From the NCBI GenBank assembly GCA_013391385.1, contig JACBFI010000007.1, positions 1 through 64,000 on the forward strand: DNA of 64,000 bases, written 5' to 3'. A program made the translations under genes and the position numbers. Shown one piece after another: positions 36,779 through 44,764 of this stretch (position 1 is the stretch's first letter; each line of letters begins with the position of its first letter). The notes under the pieces are model-generated. The model was not told where the DNA came from. It was given only the letters and a program-made list of their open reading frames with translations, and did no database searches. The stretch is from Sediminibacterium sp. Gen4 (GTDB lineage: Bacteria; Bacteroidota; Bacteroidia; Chitinophagales; Chitinophagaceae).

Positions 36779-37231
36779 ATGCACTCTTATTACAGCGAAG
36801 CAATGAAAGACAAATTATTCAAAAATCTCCCGCACAATGCCGAAGATTATGTGCTTCTCAATTCTGGTGGACAACTCACAAAAGGATACAAGCCAGATAC
36901 AGTTTTGCAAAAGGAGAATGAGTACATCATTATGGAGTGTGATACTGGGACAAGCCGTAAGGGGTATTTAGGTGCAATGCTGAAAGCAGCAAAATTCTTG
37001 GTCAAGGAAAGGAATGGTATACTAATACTGGTAATAAAAGAGAAGCCTAATACAACGGTTAAGCAAATTGCTGAACATCTTCGGGAGTATTTAACCTGGC
37101 TAAAGCCGCTTACCAACCTGAGAGTAGTTTGCTTAATAGAAACAACTAAATATTGCCCGGATAAAATCCCTCTGAAACTTTTGAGTTCAGAATTTGAGAA
37201 ATACGCCATTACCATTAAGGCCGAAAATTAA
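36779..37231 (+). CDS. Small protein with a nuclease-like core
   Basis: A 150-residue soluble protein without a family I recognise. Residues 38-62 read KPD40-TVLQKENEYIIME53-CD, a PD-strand-E layout close to that of PD-(D/E)XK folds, with K61 just after. The following strands (GILILVIKEK, LRVVCLIETTKY) fit an alpha/beta core. It could be a small restriction-like nuclease or a structural relative. Its stop overlaps the end of the convergent porin gene by 4 bp. Confidence 0.6.
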   Translation: MHSYYSEAMKDKLFKNLPHNAEDYVLLNSGGQLTKGYKPDTVLQKENEYIIMECDTGTSRKGYLGAMLKAAKFLVKERNGILILVIKEKPNTTVKQIAEHLREYLTWLKPLTNLRVVCLIETTKYCPDKIPLKLLSSEFEKYAITIKAEN

Positions 37232-38454
37232 AAATAGGTACTCACCCCAAATTGAAATCCAGCCAGCTTGGCTGGTGGATTACCTAAGATATCTTTCTGC
37301 CAATTGTAACGGTAGTTCAACCGAATCACTGTTTGTGCTGTGGGTCGCCAGCTGATGGCTGGAACAATGGAAAATAGTTCATCACCAATATTATCGCCGG
37401 AAGACTTAAATCTTCCCCTATTCCAATCCACATATTCAAGACGCAAAGCCACATTAATAATTGACTTGTCAAAACCCAATACAGGTTTTCGGATAACAGG
37501 TTGTACAAAGTCAATAAAACCGCCTTGTTGTTTACTGCCGAATTGCTCGGTATAGGTTTCTGGCACATCTACATTGACCCATGCCCATTCTGCAGTAATA
37601 TAAGTGTTGATTGTAGCAAGGGTAGTATTAAAGTCTATCGCAAATACATTGACGCTTCTTTTTTTATCCAGGACCAACCCATCAGCTTGATATTTATTAT
37701 AAATGCCCCCCATATAGGATAGTCCCAACTCCCCTATCCCCCTTTTTCTTACCGCAACTTTACCGGTGAACAATGGGCTTCCATTAGCGCTTTCTTCAAA
37801 TCGGTTTTTGTTTTCTTTACTGGCTGGCAGGAATGTTTTGCTCTCTGCGTTGTCAATGATTTTATCGTCGAACCCATTGGTGAGGTATGCTTCATAAGCA
37901 TACACCCAATTCTTGGTGTATTTTTTTCCAAACAAACCAAAACCTATATTACTCCAGGTGGCCGGGAGCATTTGAGTGGCCGACACAGGACGATCAATAA
38001 ATTCCCATTTAGGACCATCATGATTTTGATTAAATGCGCCGATAGGGTTCATGACAATACCACCCCTCAAATTAAAAAGAGGTGCAAATTCAAAATCAAC
38101 AGATCCAAATTCAATATTGATTTCTTTGGTGCCGTCTTCAAACTCTATTTCACTTAAAAATTTTATTCTTTTTGAAATAGAGGAGGATACAAATAAAGTC
38201 AACCTTCTCATTTGAAACTGGTGACCCTCTGATACACCATCTTTCTGGAAATATTGATAATTGGCTTCCGCATAGCCTCCCAATGCTACAGGTAGTTTAC
38301 CCGATTGAAGAAAAGGTCGGTTATACACGGCATCCATATTTAATAGCATACCCGATGTGTCTTTTACCATTCTGCGAAGCAATACAGGGTCTATCTGTGC
38401 AATAGCAGTTGAGGAAAAGAAAACAAATGTCACTAAGTATATAAATAGTCTCAT
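37228..38454 (-). CDS. Outer membrane porin (phosphate-selective porin O/P-like)
   Basis: A 408-residue outer membrane beta barrel with a signal peptide (about 1-19, ending TAIAQ). The barrel shows alternating patterns such as GGYAEANYQYFQ, FQMRRLTLFVSSSISKRIKFLSEIEFEDGT (read in parts) and NPIGAFNQNHDGP, which match the porin O/P group, and it ends in YF. Its ATG overlaps the stop of the Rieske gene, so it is the third gene of the di-haem oxidoreductase-Rieske-porin operon and may admit the substrate or metal used by that system. Confidence 0.82.
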   Translation of the reverse strand: MRLFIYLVTFVFFSSTAIAQIDPVLLRRMVKDTSGMLLNMDAVYNRPFLQSGKLPVALGGYAEANYQYFQKDGVSEGHQFQMRRLTLFVSSSISKRIKFLSEIEFEDGTKEINIEFGSVDFEFAPLFNLRGGIVMNPIGAFNQNHDGPKWEFIDRPVSATQMLPATWSNIGFGLFGKKYTKNWVYAYEAYLTNGFDDKIIDNAESKTFLPASKENKNRFEESANGSPLFTGKVAVRKRGIGELGLSYMGGIYNKYQADGLVLDKKRSVNVFAIDFNTTLATINTYITAEWAWVNVDVPETYTEQFGSKQQGGFIDFVQPVIRKPVLGFDKSIINVALRLEYVDWNRGRFKSSGDNIGDELFSIVPAISWRPTAQTVIRLNYRYNWQKDILGNPPAKLAGFQFGVSTYF

Positions 38455-38891
38455 ATTTTTCTCAAGTCAATGAATAGTTCTTTGTTATTGATGGTTACAG
38501 GAAAAGTGCGCAGGTTTTTGTCGGCAGGTCCGTTGGTTACCTTACCTCGATTATCGTACTCACTGCCATGTGCCGGGCACTGCAGGTAATCGCCCGCCAC
38601 ATTAAGTTCGGCTCCCTGATGTGCACATTGCATCCAGATAGCTGAATAGTCTTTATCACTAAAACGATACACACAAATCGGGAACACCAACTCCTCATTA
38701 CGTACTACGATGTATAAGCGATATTTATCACTTCCATTTATGACAAACTCTTGCATATCTATTACAATTCCGTCTTTAAGCAACTTGCCATTTGAAAATT
38801 TTGTAGTTGCACAAGAACCCAAAAGTGTTGCCACAGAGGATACGCCGAGACAAGCTGTACAGGATCTAAGTATAAAATCTTTTCTGTTCAT
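38451..38891 (-). CDS. Rieske [2Fe-2S] lipoprotein
   Basis: A 146-residue exported electron-transfer protein. The N-terminus (MNRKDFILRS, then LLGSCATT) has a lipobox and a Tat-like opening. The Rieske cluster motifs are C-A-H-Q-G-A-E and C-P-A-H-G-S-E-Y (CxH ... CxxH) near residues 92 and 110. It sits 12 bp after the di-haem oxidoreductase gene and overlaps the porin gene, so it probably passes electrons to or from the haem protein. Confidence 0.9.
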   Translation of the reverse strand: MNRKDFILRSCTACLGVSSVATLLGSCATTKFSNGKLLKDGIVIDMQEFVINGSDKYRLYIVVRNEELVFPICVYRFSDKDYSAIWMQCAHQGAELNVAGDYLQCPAHGSEYDNRGKVTNGPADKNLRTFPVTINNKELFIDLRKI

Positions 38892-38903
38892 CTTTTCAAA
38901 ATA

Positions 38904-40100
38904 CTACAGTGATGCTAAAAATTTCAGCAGGTTGTTTTTCTCTTGTGTTGAAAGTTGTATAAACTTATTTTTACTCTGCTGTGCTTCGCCTCCATGCAGG
39001 AGTATGGCTTCTTCAATACTCTTTGCCCTACCATCATGCAGCAGAAAATATTTTCCTCCCTGCGAATTCGGAGACAGACCCAATCCCCAAAGCGGTGGAG
39101 TTCTCCATTCAGCAGTTTTTGCACTACCTTCTGTATATCCATCGTCTAAGCCCGGTCCCATATCATGTAACAGCAGATCTGTATAAGGATGAAATGTTTT
39201 GTTTGATAATGGAGCGATGGTAGAAATATCTGTTTTCAGTGTCTGCTTATGGCAACCCTCACAACCCGTTTGTATAAATAGGCTCTTCCCTTTTATTACG
39301 TCAGCATCATTTTGATTTCTTTGAATAGGTGCTTTCAAAGTTTGTAGATAGAAAACAACATGGTGTACCGTTACATCAGAAACTTCGGGTTCAATATTTA
39401 ATCCGGTATAAACGTCTTTTGGCTGAAAGGTAGAAGTGATACCGATATCCTGGTTGTAAGCATTTACTGTTTGTTGCAGCAAATTATACGCCGCAGCCTT
39501 TTTACCAAAACGATGAATGTACTTTCCGTTTCTTGCAATGGCATTTGTAAAGGGAGTTACAAATGGTGGCAGGTATTCATAGTTGGGTACACCGCTGATC
39601 CCATCACCATTTACATCAGTAGGATCAGCCATTGCCAATATATCTGCATCTGTAACCAGTTCTAAAAATCCTAATCCCGTATTAGCGGGGGGCATAAAAT
39701 TTGAAAATGTGGCTCCAGCAGGTATCTGCTCAGGCATATAGCCGGGCAATGCCCTGTTTTGTAATTGCGGTCCGCCCAGGTGCAAAAATCTGTTACCTGT
39801 ACTATCCACCTGACCAAACCTTGTAAGTGTGGTAAAAGGGTGTCCCTTGCCATCACCTGCATGACAACTTCCACAGCTGGTGGCTACAAAGACAGGCCCT
39901 AAACCGTTTGCTGAAGTGAATATTTCATCATTAAAAGCTACATCACCTGCCAAAAACCGTCTATGCTCTTCGTAACTAAGCCCTTCTACAGGACCGTCCA
40001 ATAACGCATCTTCTGGGGGGGCTTTTGGTAATATTTTCTGGCAAGCTATTATACCTGTAATGCTTAAAATTATTATGGATAGGATGATCGTTTTCTTCAT
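38904..40100 (-). CDS. Di-haem oxidoreductase-family cytochrome lipoprotein
   Basis: A 398-residue exported c-type cytochrome of the di-haem oxidoreductase (DUF1111) family. The lipobox IIACQK (Cys near residue 20) is followed by EEHRRFLAGDVAFNDEIFT, the first haem motif CGSCHAGDG and a second haem motif CEGCHKQTLK in the C-terminal half; His/Met ligands are less certain. The family is often called 'thiol oxidoreductase' but its real substrate is not established. It is first in an operon with the Rieske and porin genes and is divergent from a DtxR/MntR-type regulator, which suggests iron or manganese control. Confidence 0.87.
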   Translation of the reverse strand: MKKTIILSIIILSITGIIACQKILPKAPPEDALLDGPVEGLSYEEHRRFLAGDVAFNDEIFTSANGLGPVFVATSCGSCHAGDGKGHPFTTLTRFGQVDSTGNRFLHLGGPQLQNRALPGYMPEQIPAGATFSNFMPPANTGLGFLELVTDADILAMADPTDVNGDGISGVPNYEYLPPFVTPFTNAIARNGKYIHRFGKKAAAYNLLQQTVNAYNQDIGITSTFQPKDVYTGLNIEPEVSDVTVHHVVFYLQTLKAPIQRNQNDADVIKGKSLFIQTGCEGCHKQTLKTDISTIAPLSNKTFHPYTDLLLHDMGPGLDDGYTEGSAKTAEWRTPPLWGLGLSPNSQGGKYFLLHDGRAKSIEEAILLHGGEAQQSKNKFIQLSTQEKNNLLKFLASL

Positions 40101-40122
40101 TGTAAATACGATTACATGGGTT

Positions 40123-40130
40123 CAAAATTA
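40123..40130 (-). promoter_or_regulatory. Candidate -7 element of the di-haem oxidoreductase operon
   Basis: The minus strand reads TAATTTTG, a full match to the Bacteroidota TAnnTTTG -7 box, 22 bp upstream of the ATG. No TTTG -33 box is seen; the expected place (about 40150) lies inside the inverted repeat at 40146-40167, so a bound regulator would block this promoter. Confidence 0.5.
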
Positions 40131-40145
40131 GATTATTTTAATTAA

Positions 40146-40167
40146 TAAATTAGGTTCGTCTAATTTA
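40146..40167. promoter_or_regulatory. Inverted-repeat operator between the oxidoreductase operon and the DtxR/MntR-type gene
   Basis: Taaattag-gttcgt-ctaattta: perfect 8-bp arms around a 6-base centre. The form (AATTAG/CTAATT arms, GGT centre) resembles DtxR/MntR boxes. It lies 44 bp before the regulator start and 46 bp before the divergent oxidoreductase start. It overlaps the -33 region of the latter and a weak TTTA-N19-TACCTTTA promoter of the former. Confidence 0.65.
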
Positions 40168-40210
40168 TTTTTTATACAGGTTTACGTACCTTTATTAAAA
40201 TAGAGAACCA

Positions 40211-40867
40211 GTGCATTCATTTACAGAAGAAAATTATCTTAAGGCTATTTATAAGTTACAGGAAGCCAATGGTTTAGTAGTTGCGACTTCATCACTAGCG
40301 CAAGTACTGGAAGTGCATGCCCCATCTGTAACGGATATGCTGAAAAGGATGGCTGGAAAGAAACTCGTTACTTATCAAAAATCTAAAGGAGTTAAACTAA
40401 CAGAAAAAGGAAGACAGGTGGCTGTGGGCATCATTCGCAACCACAGGCTTTGGGAAGTGTTTCTGGTTGATAAATTGGGGTATAAATGGGATGAAGTACA
40501 TGACCTCGCAGAACAACTGGAACATATACACAGTGAAGACCTGACCAATAAACTGGATAGTTTCTTGGGATTTCCCAAAGCCGATCCGCATGGCGATCCA
40601 ATACCAGATGCAAATGGCATTCTTCCGAAATCGAAAGCGGTTTTGCTATCAACATTTGCAGAAGGTGATCAAGGTACTTTTACGGGCGTAACAGATCATT
40701 CTGCTACTTTTTTGAATTACCTTGATAAAACCGGGTTCTCCTTAGGCGATCCGATTAAAGTAAAAGGGATTGAGAAATATGATCAAACCTACACCCTGCA
40801 ATTAAAAGGAAAGAAAGAAGTAGTCGTAAGTTTTAAAGTGGCTAACAGCCTATTGCTTAGCCAATAA
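40211..40867 (+). CDS. DtxR/MntR-family metal-dependent repressor
   Basis: A 218-residue metalloregulator. The N-terminal winged HTH (SFTEENYLKAIYKLQEANG; VHAPSVTDMLKRMAGKKLVTYQ) and the dimerisation/metal-binding domain (IIRNHRLWEVFLVDKLGYKWDEVHDLAEQLEHI, read in parts; PHGDPIP) are as in DtxR, MntR and IdeR. A C-terminal SH3-like FeoA domain (about 145-218) is present. The gene starts with GTG, chosen because the family-typical sequence begins right there. It probably binds the inverted repeat at 40146-40167 and controls itself and the divergent oxidoreductase operon in response to Mn or Fe. Confidence 0.9.
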   Translation: MHSFTEENYLKAIYKLQEANGLVVATSSLAQVLEVHAPSVTDMLKRMAGKKLVTYQKSKGVKLTEKGRQVAVGIIRNHRLWEVFLVDKLGYKWDEVHDLAEQLEHIHSEDLTNKLDSFLGFPKADPHGDPIPDANGILPKSKAVLLSTFAEGDQGTFTGVTDHSATFLNYLDKTGFSLGDPIKVKGIEKYDQTYTLQLKGKKEVVVSFKVANSLLLSQ

Positions 40868-40945
40868 TTATTTACACAAGATTCTTTCCTTATCAATAAT
40901 AATTAAAACAACAGCGGTATAATGGCCGGCCTTTGAATGTAACCG

Positions 40946-41719
40946 TTAGTGTCCCTTTCTTAGCATATCAGCATATTCATTTGGCAGTGGACTATCCTCA
41001 ACTGCTTTAGCAGCTTTCTCAACGTCATATTCAAAACGGACAAATTCTACCTGCACAGCATCCTTATTACGTGTGCTGCTATCTACATTAATAGTAAGAA
41101 TTACATAACATCCTTTTGGATTATTATCTTTTGGTTTGCCTACTGAACCGATATTGACTGCATGACGGTAGTGTAAATTTTCAGTTTGCTCTGTTGGCAA
41201 TATCCTGTGGTAAGGTTTATGTGTATGACCAAAGCACATAATATCAGCGTCCGCCTGTTCCATAATTCGATAAAGACTTTTTTCTTCTCTATCTTCAAAT
41301 AGGTATTCATTTATTTTTCTTGGACTGCCATGTACTAACAGCAAACTCAGCTTATCGTTATTCAATTGAAACTCCACTTTAATATGTAATGGAAGTGTCC
41401 GAAGATACTTTCTTTCATCTGGCTTTACAAGATGGTTGGTGTACGAGATAGATATTTTACCCATGTCTTTTTCCGCCTCGGTTTTATAGGCACAACCACA
41501 TTCGTCACTCAGTAAGCCAATGCCCTGATCATAATTACCTGCAATAGTGGGAATACTTCTTTTTCTTATTTCATTTATCACTTCATTCGGCCAGATATTG
41601 TAACCAACCAAATCGCCCAGGCAATAAATGGCATCTGGTTTTTGTTCTTCTATACTTTTAAAACATGCTTCCAGTGCAGGAAGATTGGCGTGGATGTCGG
41701 AAAATAATGCGATTCTCAT
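40946..41719 (-). CDS. Metallophosphoesterase (YfcE/ApaH-like)
   Basis: A 257-residue calcineurin-like phosphoesterase. Metal-binding motifs are in order: D-x-H (FSDIHANLPAL, residues 7-9), GDLVGYN, GNYDQG, LLVHGSPRK and CFGHTHKPYHR. It is cytoplasmic and lies 12 bp after the acr3 stop on the same strand, so it is the last gene of the arsenic operon. Such a phosphoesterase is occasionally found with ars genes; its part in arsenic handling is not known and its substrate cannot be inferred. Confidence 0.85.
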   Translation of the reverse strand: MRIALFSDIHANLPALEACFKSIEEQKPDAIYCLGDLVGYNIWPNEVINEIRKRSIPTIAGNYDQGIGLLSDECGCAYKTEAEKDMGKISISYTNHLVKPDERKYLRTLPLHIKVEFQLNNDKLSLLLVHGSPRKINEYLFEDREEKSLYRIMEQADADIMCFGHTHKPYHRILPTEQTENLHYRHAVNIGSVGKPKDNNPKGCYVILTINVDSSTRNKDAVQVEFVRFEYDVEKAAKAVEDSPLPNEYADMLRKGH

Positions 41720-41731
41720 TTTGATATTTTA

Positions 41732-42808
41732 TTAAGCGATTTGTGATTTTGTATAGTACTTATTGCGAAGCCAGCGAGCAACATTCACCAATGCAATCAG
41801 CGCTGGTACTTCAACCAATGGCCCTATAACACCAGCAAATGCCTGACCACTGTTAATACCAAATACACCAATGGCAACTGCAATAGCTAATTCGAAGTTG
41901 TTACCAGCTGCAGTAAAAGCAATGGAGGCATTTGTTGAATAATCAGCACCCATTTTTTTACCAATAAAAAAGCTGACTAAAAACATAATGGCAAAGTAGA
42001 TTACCAACGGAAGTGCAATACGCAGAACGTCAAACGGAATTTGCACAATCAATTCTCCTTTGAGGCTGAACATAACAACTATGGTAAACAGCAAAGCAAT
42101 TAATGTGATGGGAGAGACAAAAGGAATGAATTTTGTTTGATACCATTCTTCCCCCTTTACGCTTAATAAAACTTTTCTTGTGAAAAATCCAGCAGCAAAC
42201 GGAACACCCAGATAGATTGCAACGCTTTCTGCTATCTGTCTAATTGTGATATTGACCACTGAACCTGTAAATCCAAATAAAGGGGGTAGAACTGTGATAA
42301 ATACATAAGCATAGACACTGAACATCAATACCTGGAAAATGCTGTTCAATGCGACGAGACCTGCTGCATACTCCCTGCTGCCTTCTGCTAATTCATTCCA
42401 AACAATAACCATTGCAATGCAACGGGCAAGGCCAATGAGAATTAAACCGACCATATATTCAGGATAACCTTGTAAAAATGTAATGGCAAGTAGAAACATA
42501 AGGATGGGACCAATTACCCAGTTAAGGAATAAAGACACTCCTAAAATCTTGGTGTTTTTGAACACCTCTTTTAGATTTTCATACTTCACTTTCGTAAACG
42601 GCGGGTACATCATTAAGATTAATCCGATAGCCAAAGGAATATTGGTTGTACCAGAAGAAAATGAATTGATAAACTTTGATGAATATGGATAAAAATAACC
42701 AATTGCCACACCCACGGCCATAGCAAGAAATATCCATAAGGTCAGGTACCTGTCTAAAAAACTAAGTTTCTTCCTTTCATATGCCGGGGCACAATTATTT
42801 GCACTCAT
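41732..42808 (-). CDS. acr3: Acr3-family arsenite efflux permease
   Basis: A 358-residue inner membrane transporter with about ten helices that exports arsenite using the proton motive force. Family signs are [20 protein letters not shown] at the front, the conserved Cys in [13 protein letters not shown], and [20 protein letters not shown] near the end. Length matches Acr3 (about 350). It is third in the minus-strand unit DUF6428-phosphatase-acr3-phosphoesterase, with 11 bp to the gene before it. Alternative: a bile-acid-symporter relative, but the Cys motif and arsR neighbourhood argue for Acr3. Confidence 0.94.
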   Translation of the reverse strand: MSANNCAPAYERKKLSFLDRYLTLWIFLAMAVGVAIGYFYPYSSKFINSFSSGTTNIPLAIGLILMMYPPFTKVKYENLKEVFKNTKILGVSLFLNWVIGPILMFLLAITFLQGYPEYMVGLILIGLARCIAMVIVWNELAEGSREYAAGLVALNSIFQVLMFSVYAYVFITVLPPLFGFTGSVVNITIRQIAESVAIYLGVPFAAGFFTRKVLLSVKGEEWYQTKFIPFVSPITLIALLFTIVVMFSLKGELIVQIPFDVLRIALPLVIYFAIMFLVSFFIGKKMGADYSTNASIAFTAAGNNFELAIAVAIGVFGINSGQAFAGVIGPLVEVPALIALVNVARWLRNKYYTKSQIA

Positions 42809-42819
42809 TTATTCAAGAT

Positions 42820-43497
42820 TTACTTTTTAGTTACATATAACATTTCCGCAGCCATTTCTTTTACTAAAGCTTCAACTTTTTCTTCCCCATCTGTATCACT
42901 CACTTTGGTATAGGCTAGGTGGAACGGTGTGAATTCTGTTTTAATATTTGCACAGTCAGGTTCAGTCTTTATATCGCATACAATAACAGCTGTTATATCT
43001 TTTTTAGGTAAAGATGGGTCATCAGTCGTTTTTGAATAAAGAATGACAGGAGAAGCGTCATCACTGAACCGAACTTCGTAGGCGCTTTTACCGTTTTTTT
43101 CCGTCTTTGTTATTCTGTACCCGATCTTTGTAAGATAAGTTATAAGCCCAGGGCTTACTTCAGTTGAACTGAGACCTGCCGAAAACGATTTTACTTTTTT
43201 GAATTTTCTTGAATAGCATAGAGTTTGAAGTAGGATTTGTGAAGCCTGACTTCGATAGGAGTTTTCACTGCAATAGAAAACAACATTATAATCCGAATAA
43301 TCCATCGTGCTAAAGCTGATATTGGATTTCAGGTTTTCTAAAGCCTGTACATGCTCTGTCGAAAAATCCATTTTGGTTACGGATTTAAAATATGTTTCCA
43401 GTTCAGGATAAAGTTTCGGCGGAGCCGAAACCGGTCTAAAAGAAATTAACGTTATAAATGCAACAACTGCTGATAAAGCAATAACTGATTTTTTCAT
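42820..43497 (-). CDS. Arsenate-reductase-like LMW phosphatase family protein, apparently exported
   Basis: A 225-residue protein of the low-molecular-weight tyrosine phosphatase / ArsC fold. The P-loop is C-S-E-N-S-Y-R (C-x5-R) in VVFYCSENSYRSQAS, and SFSAGLSSTEVSPGL matches the second conserved block. The resolving Cys pair of the thioredoxin-coupled ArsC family is not evident. Unusually, the first 30 residues look like a signal peptide (MKKSVIALSAVVAFITLISF), which would place it in the periplasm, where arsenate reduction is unexpected. It lies between DUF6428 and acr3 in the arsenic operon. An arsenate or phosphate-ester role is inferred. Confidence 0.78.
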   Translation of the reverse strand: MKKSVIALSAVVAFITLISFRPVSAPPKLYPELETYFKSVTKMDFSTEHVQALENLKSNISFSTMDYSDYNVVFYCSENSYRSQASQILLQTLCYSRKFKKVKSFSAGLSSTEVSPGLITYLTKIGYRITKTEKNGKSAYEVRFSDDASPVILYSKTTDDPSLPKKDITAVIVCDIKTEPDCANIKTEFTPFHLAYTKVSDTDGEEKVEALVKEMAAEMLYVTKK

Positions 43498-43521
43498 TTT
43501 CTATAAGTTTTGGTTTAACAA

Positions 43522-43995
43522 TTAACAACAACCTCCGCCCGGAGTGCATTTGCCCTCATCTGCCGTAACCAATTCACTCAATTGTATTTTTTGTTTTACA
43601 GAAGGAATACCGCATGCATCACTTGCCAAGCAGGCTGTATGTTTGGGTACAAGTTGAAAATCTTTGCCATTAAAATGCAAGCCATACTTACTGATGGTTT
43701 CTGATTGATACTCAACCTCAATTTCCAAATCATTTAAACCTAATTTCTCTTCTGAAAGAGCGATGATTTTAATTAGCTTTTGCGGTTTCAGCCGATGGTC
43801 ATAATCGTTTGCATCAAAAAGTTGAAAGTTTACAACTTTTTCAAGACGTTCAGTACCTCCGCAATCAATAAAGTGTCTTGAAACAATTCCAATTTCTGTT
43901 ACGTGAAAATTTTCTGGAACATAAGCACCTGAAGGCAGTCTGAAATTGAGGGTTTCGGCTGTCGCAAGGTGCCTTTTAATTTCTGATAATTTCAT
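43522..43995 (-). CDS. DUF6428-family protein of arsenic operons
   Basis: A 157-residue cytoplasmic protein. The sequence LPSGAYVPENFHVTEIGIVSRHFIDCGG matches the conserved front of DUF6428 proteins, which occur in ars operons of Bacteroidota. The tail ends CTPGGGCC, a Cys cluster that could bind arsenite, copper or another soft metal. It is first in the arsenic operon. An ATCG palindrome lies 56 bp upstream and a DtxR-like repeat 26 bp upstream. Function unknown. Confidence 0.82.
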   Translation of the reverse strand: MKLSEIKRHLATAETLNFRLPSGAYVPENFHVTEIGIVSRHFIDCGGTERLEKVVNFQLFDANDYDHRLKPQKLIKIIALSEEKLGLNDLEIEVEYQSETISKYGLHFNGKDFQLVPKHTACLASDACGIPSVKQKIQLSELVTADEGKCTPGGGCC

Positions 43996-44020
43996 TGTAT
44001 ATATAGATTACTTAATACAA

Positions 44021-44037
44021 AATTGGTTCGACTAATT
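44021..44037. promoter_or_regulatory. DtxR-like box upstream of the DUF6428 operon
   Basis: Aattggttcgactaatt is an imperfect inverted repeat. It matches the box at 40146-40167 at 16 of 21 aligned positions, including the centre ggttcg and the ctaatt arm. It lies 26 bp before the DUF6428 start. This suggests that the MntR/DtxR-type regulator may also act on the arsenic operon. Confidence 0.4.
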
Positions 44038-44050
44038 ACTTCATCGTAAT

Positions 44051-44066
44051 ATCGTAATATACCGAT
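44051..44066. promoter_or_regulatory. ArsR operator site 1 (upstream of the DUF6428 operon)
   Basis: Atcgtaatataccgat, ATCG-N8-CGAT. It is one of three sites with the consensus ATCG-y-AA-t-r-T-w-m-CGAT. A further half-site (atcgtaat) lies directly before it at 44043-44050. It is 56 bp before the operon start. Confidence 0.7.
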
Positions 44067-44084
44067 GATTTAGGATAAAAAAAA

Positions 44085-44414
44085 TCAAGAACATCCCGCT
44101 TTTATGTGGTAGGAGATAAAGAAGCCTTCAAATTCTTGCTTTACCTGCTGCCATACTTTCTCATCAATACAGTAGCTTACACTTGTGCCTTCAACACATC
44201 CTTTGATGATGCCGATGCTTTTTAATTCCTTTAAATGCTGCGAAATGGTCGCTTGTGCCAATCCTAATTCCTCTACGAGGTCACCACAAATGCAATGTTC
44301 AGCCTTTATCAAATGCTGAATGATGGCAATACGTGCAGGATGAGCCAGCGCTTTAAGAAGGTTTGCCAGTTTATTCTGCTTTGAAGTAAATATTTCTGTC
44401 TTTGTAATTCCCAT
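44085..44414 (-). CDS. arsR: ArsR-family arsenic-responsive repressor
   Basis: A 109-residue winged-helix repressor that would leave DNA when arsenite binds. The Cys pair C-I-C is in the dimer helix region EHCICGDLVEELGLAQATISQHL (read in parts; residues about 43-45, matching the ELCVCDL motif of ArsR), and the recognition helix is LAQATISQHLKELKSIGIIKG. It is transcribed from its own start with an ATCG palindrome (44418-44433) only three bases before the ATG; the arsenic operon follows 89 bp downstream. Confidence 0.93.
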   Translation of the reverse strand: MGITKTEIFTSKQNKLANLLKALAHPARIAIIQHLIKAEHCICGDLVEELGLAQATISQHLKELKSIGIIKGCVEGTSVSYCIDEKVWQQVKQEFEGFFISYHIKAGCS

Positions 44415-44417
44415 TTC

Positions 44418-44433
44418 ATCGCAATATTACGAT
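44418..44433. promoter_or_regulatory. ArsR operator site 2 (upstream of arsR)
   Basis: Atcgcaatattacgat, ATCG-N8-CGAT, three bases before the arsR start codon. Its position fits autorepression. Confidence 0.75.
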
Positions 44434-44469
44434 ATTAAAAATTGCTGCCAAATTATTTTTCTGTCAAGT

Positions 44470-44667
44470 CTATAATTTGAACATGCTGGTTATTACGAGG
44501 CTCTCTTCCTTCCTTAATTCTTTACGTTTTTTATCGGCCCATTTCATCACTTCATCTACCTGTGTGTCGTTTGAATAACTGTAGGGAGGGCTTTTACTTT
44601 CAAGAACTTCTGAAAGGTGTTTGTGTCCTTTTTCGTCCTGTACAACGTAGCTGATATAAGTTTTCAT
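44470..44667 (-). CDS. Small unknown protein under its own ArsR-type operator
   Basis: A 65-residue charged cytoplasmic protein (MKTYISYVVQDEKGHKHLSE at the front) with no Cys residues. I do not recognise it. Its start is 17 bp from the third ATCG palindrome (44681-44704), which places it in the same regulon as arsR and the arsenic operon. That makes it a likely but undescribed arsenic-responsive small gene. Confidence 0.6.
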   Translation of the reverse strand: MKTYISYVVQDEKGHKHLSEVLESKSPPYSYSNDTQVDEVMKWADKKRKELRKEESLVITSMFKL

Positions 44668-44680
44668 AACCTTATTCTTA

Positions 44681-44704
44681 ATTCATCGTAAAGTAACGAT
44701 GAAT
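44681..44704. promoter_or_regulatory. ArsR operator site 3 (upstream of the 65-residue gene)
   Basis: Perfect 9-bp arms attcatcgt / acgatgaat with a 6-base centre; the inner 16 bp (44685-44700, atcgtaaagtaacgat) match the other two ATCG-N8-CGAT sites. Confidence 0.75.
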
Positions 44705-44764
44705 CTGGGTTAATGAAAATGATTTTTATCATACAGGATAATGATACAGGCTACTAAGTTTGCC

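Noticed and set aside
38710-39186. Plus-strand frame of 158 codons
   Set aside because: Lies over the Rieske and di-haem genes on the other strand, whose cofactor motifs are clear.
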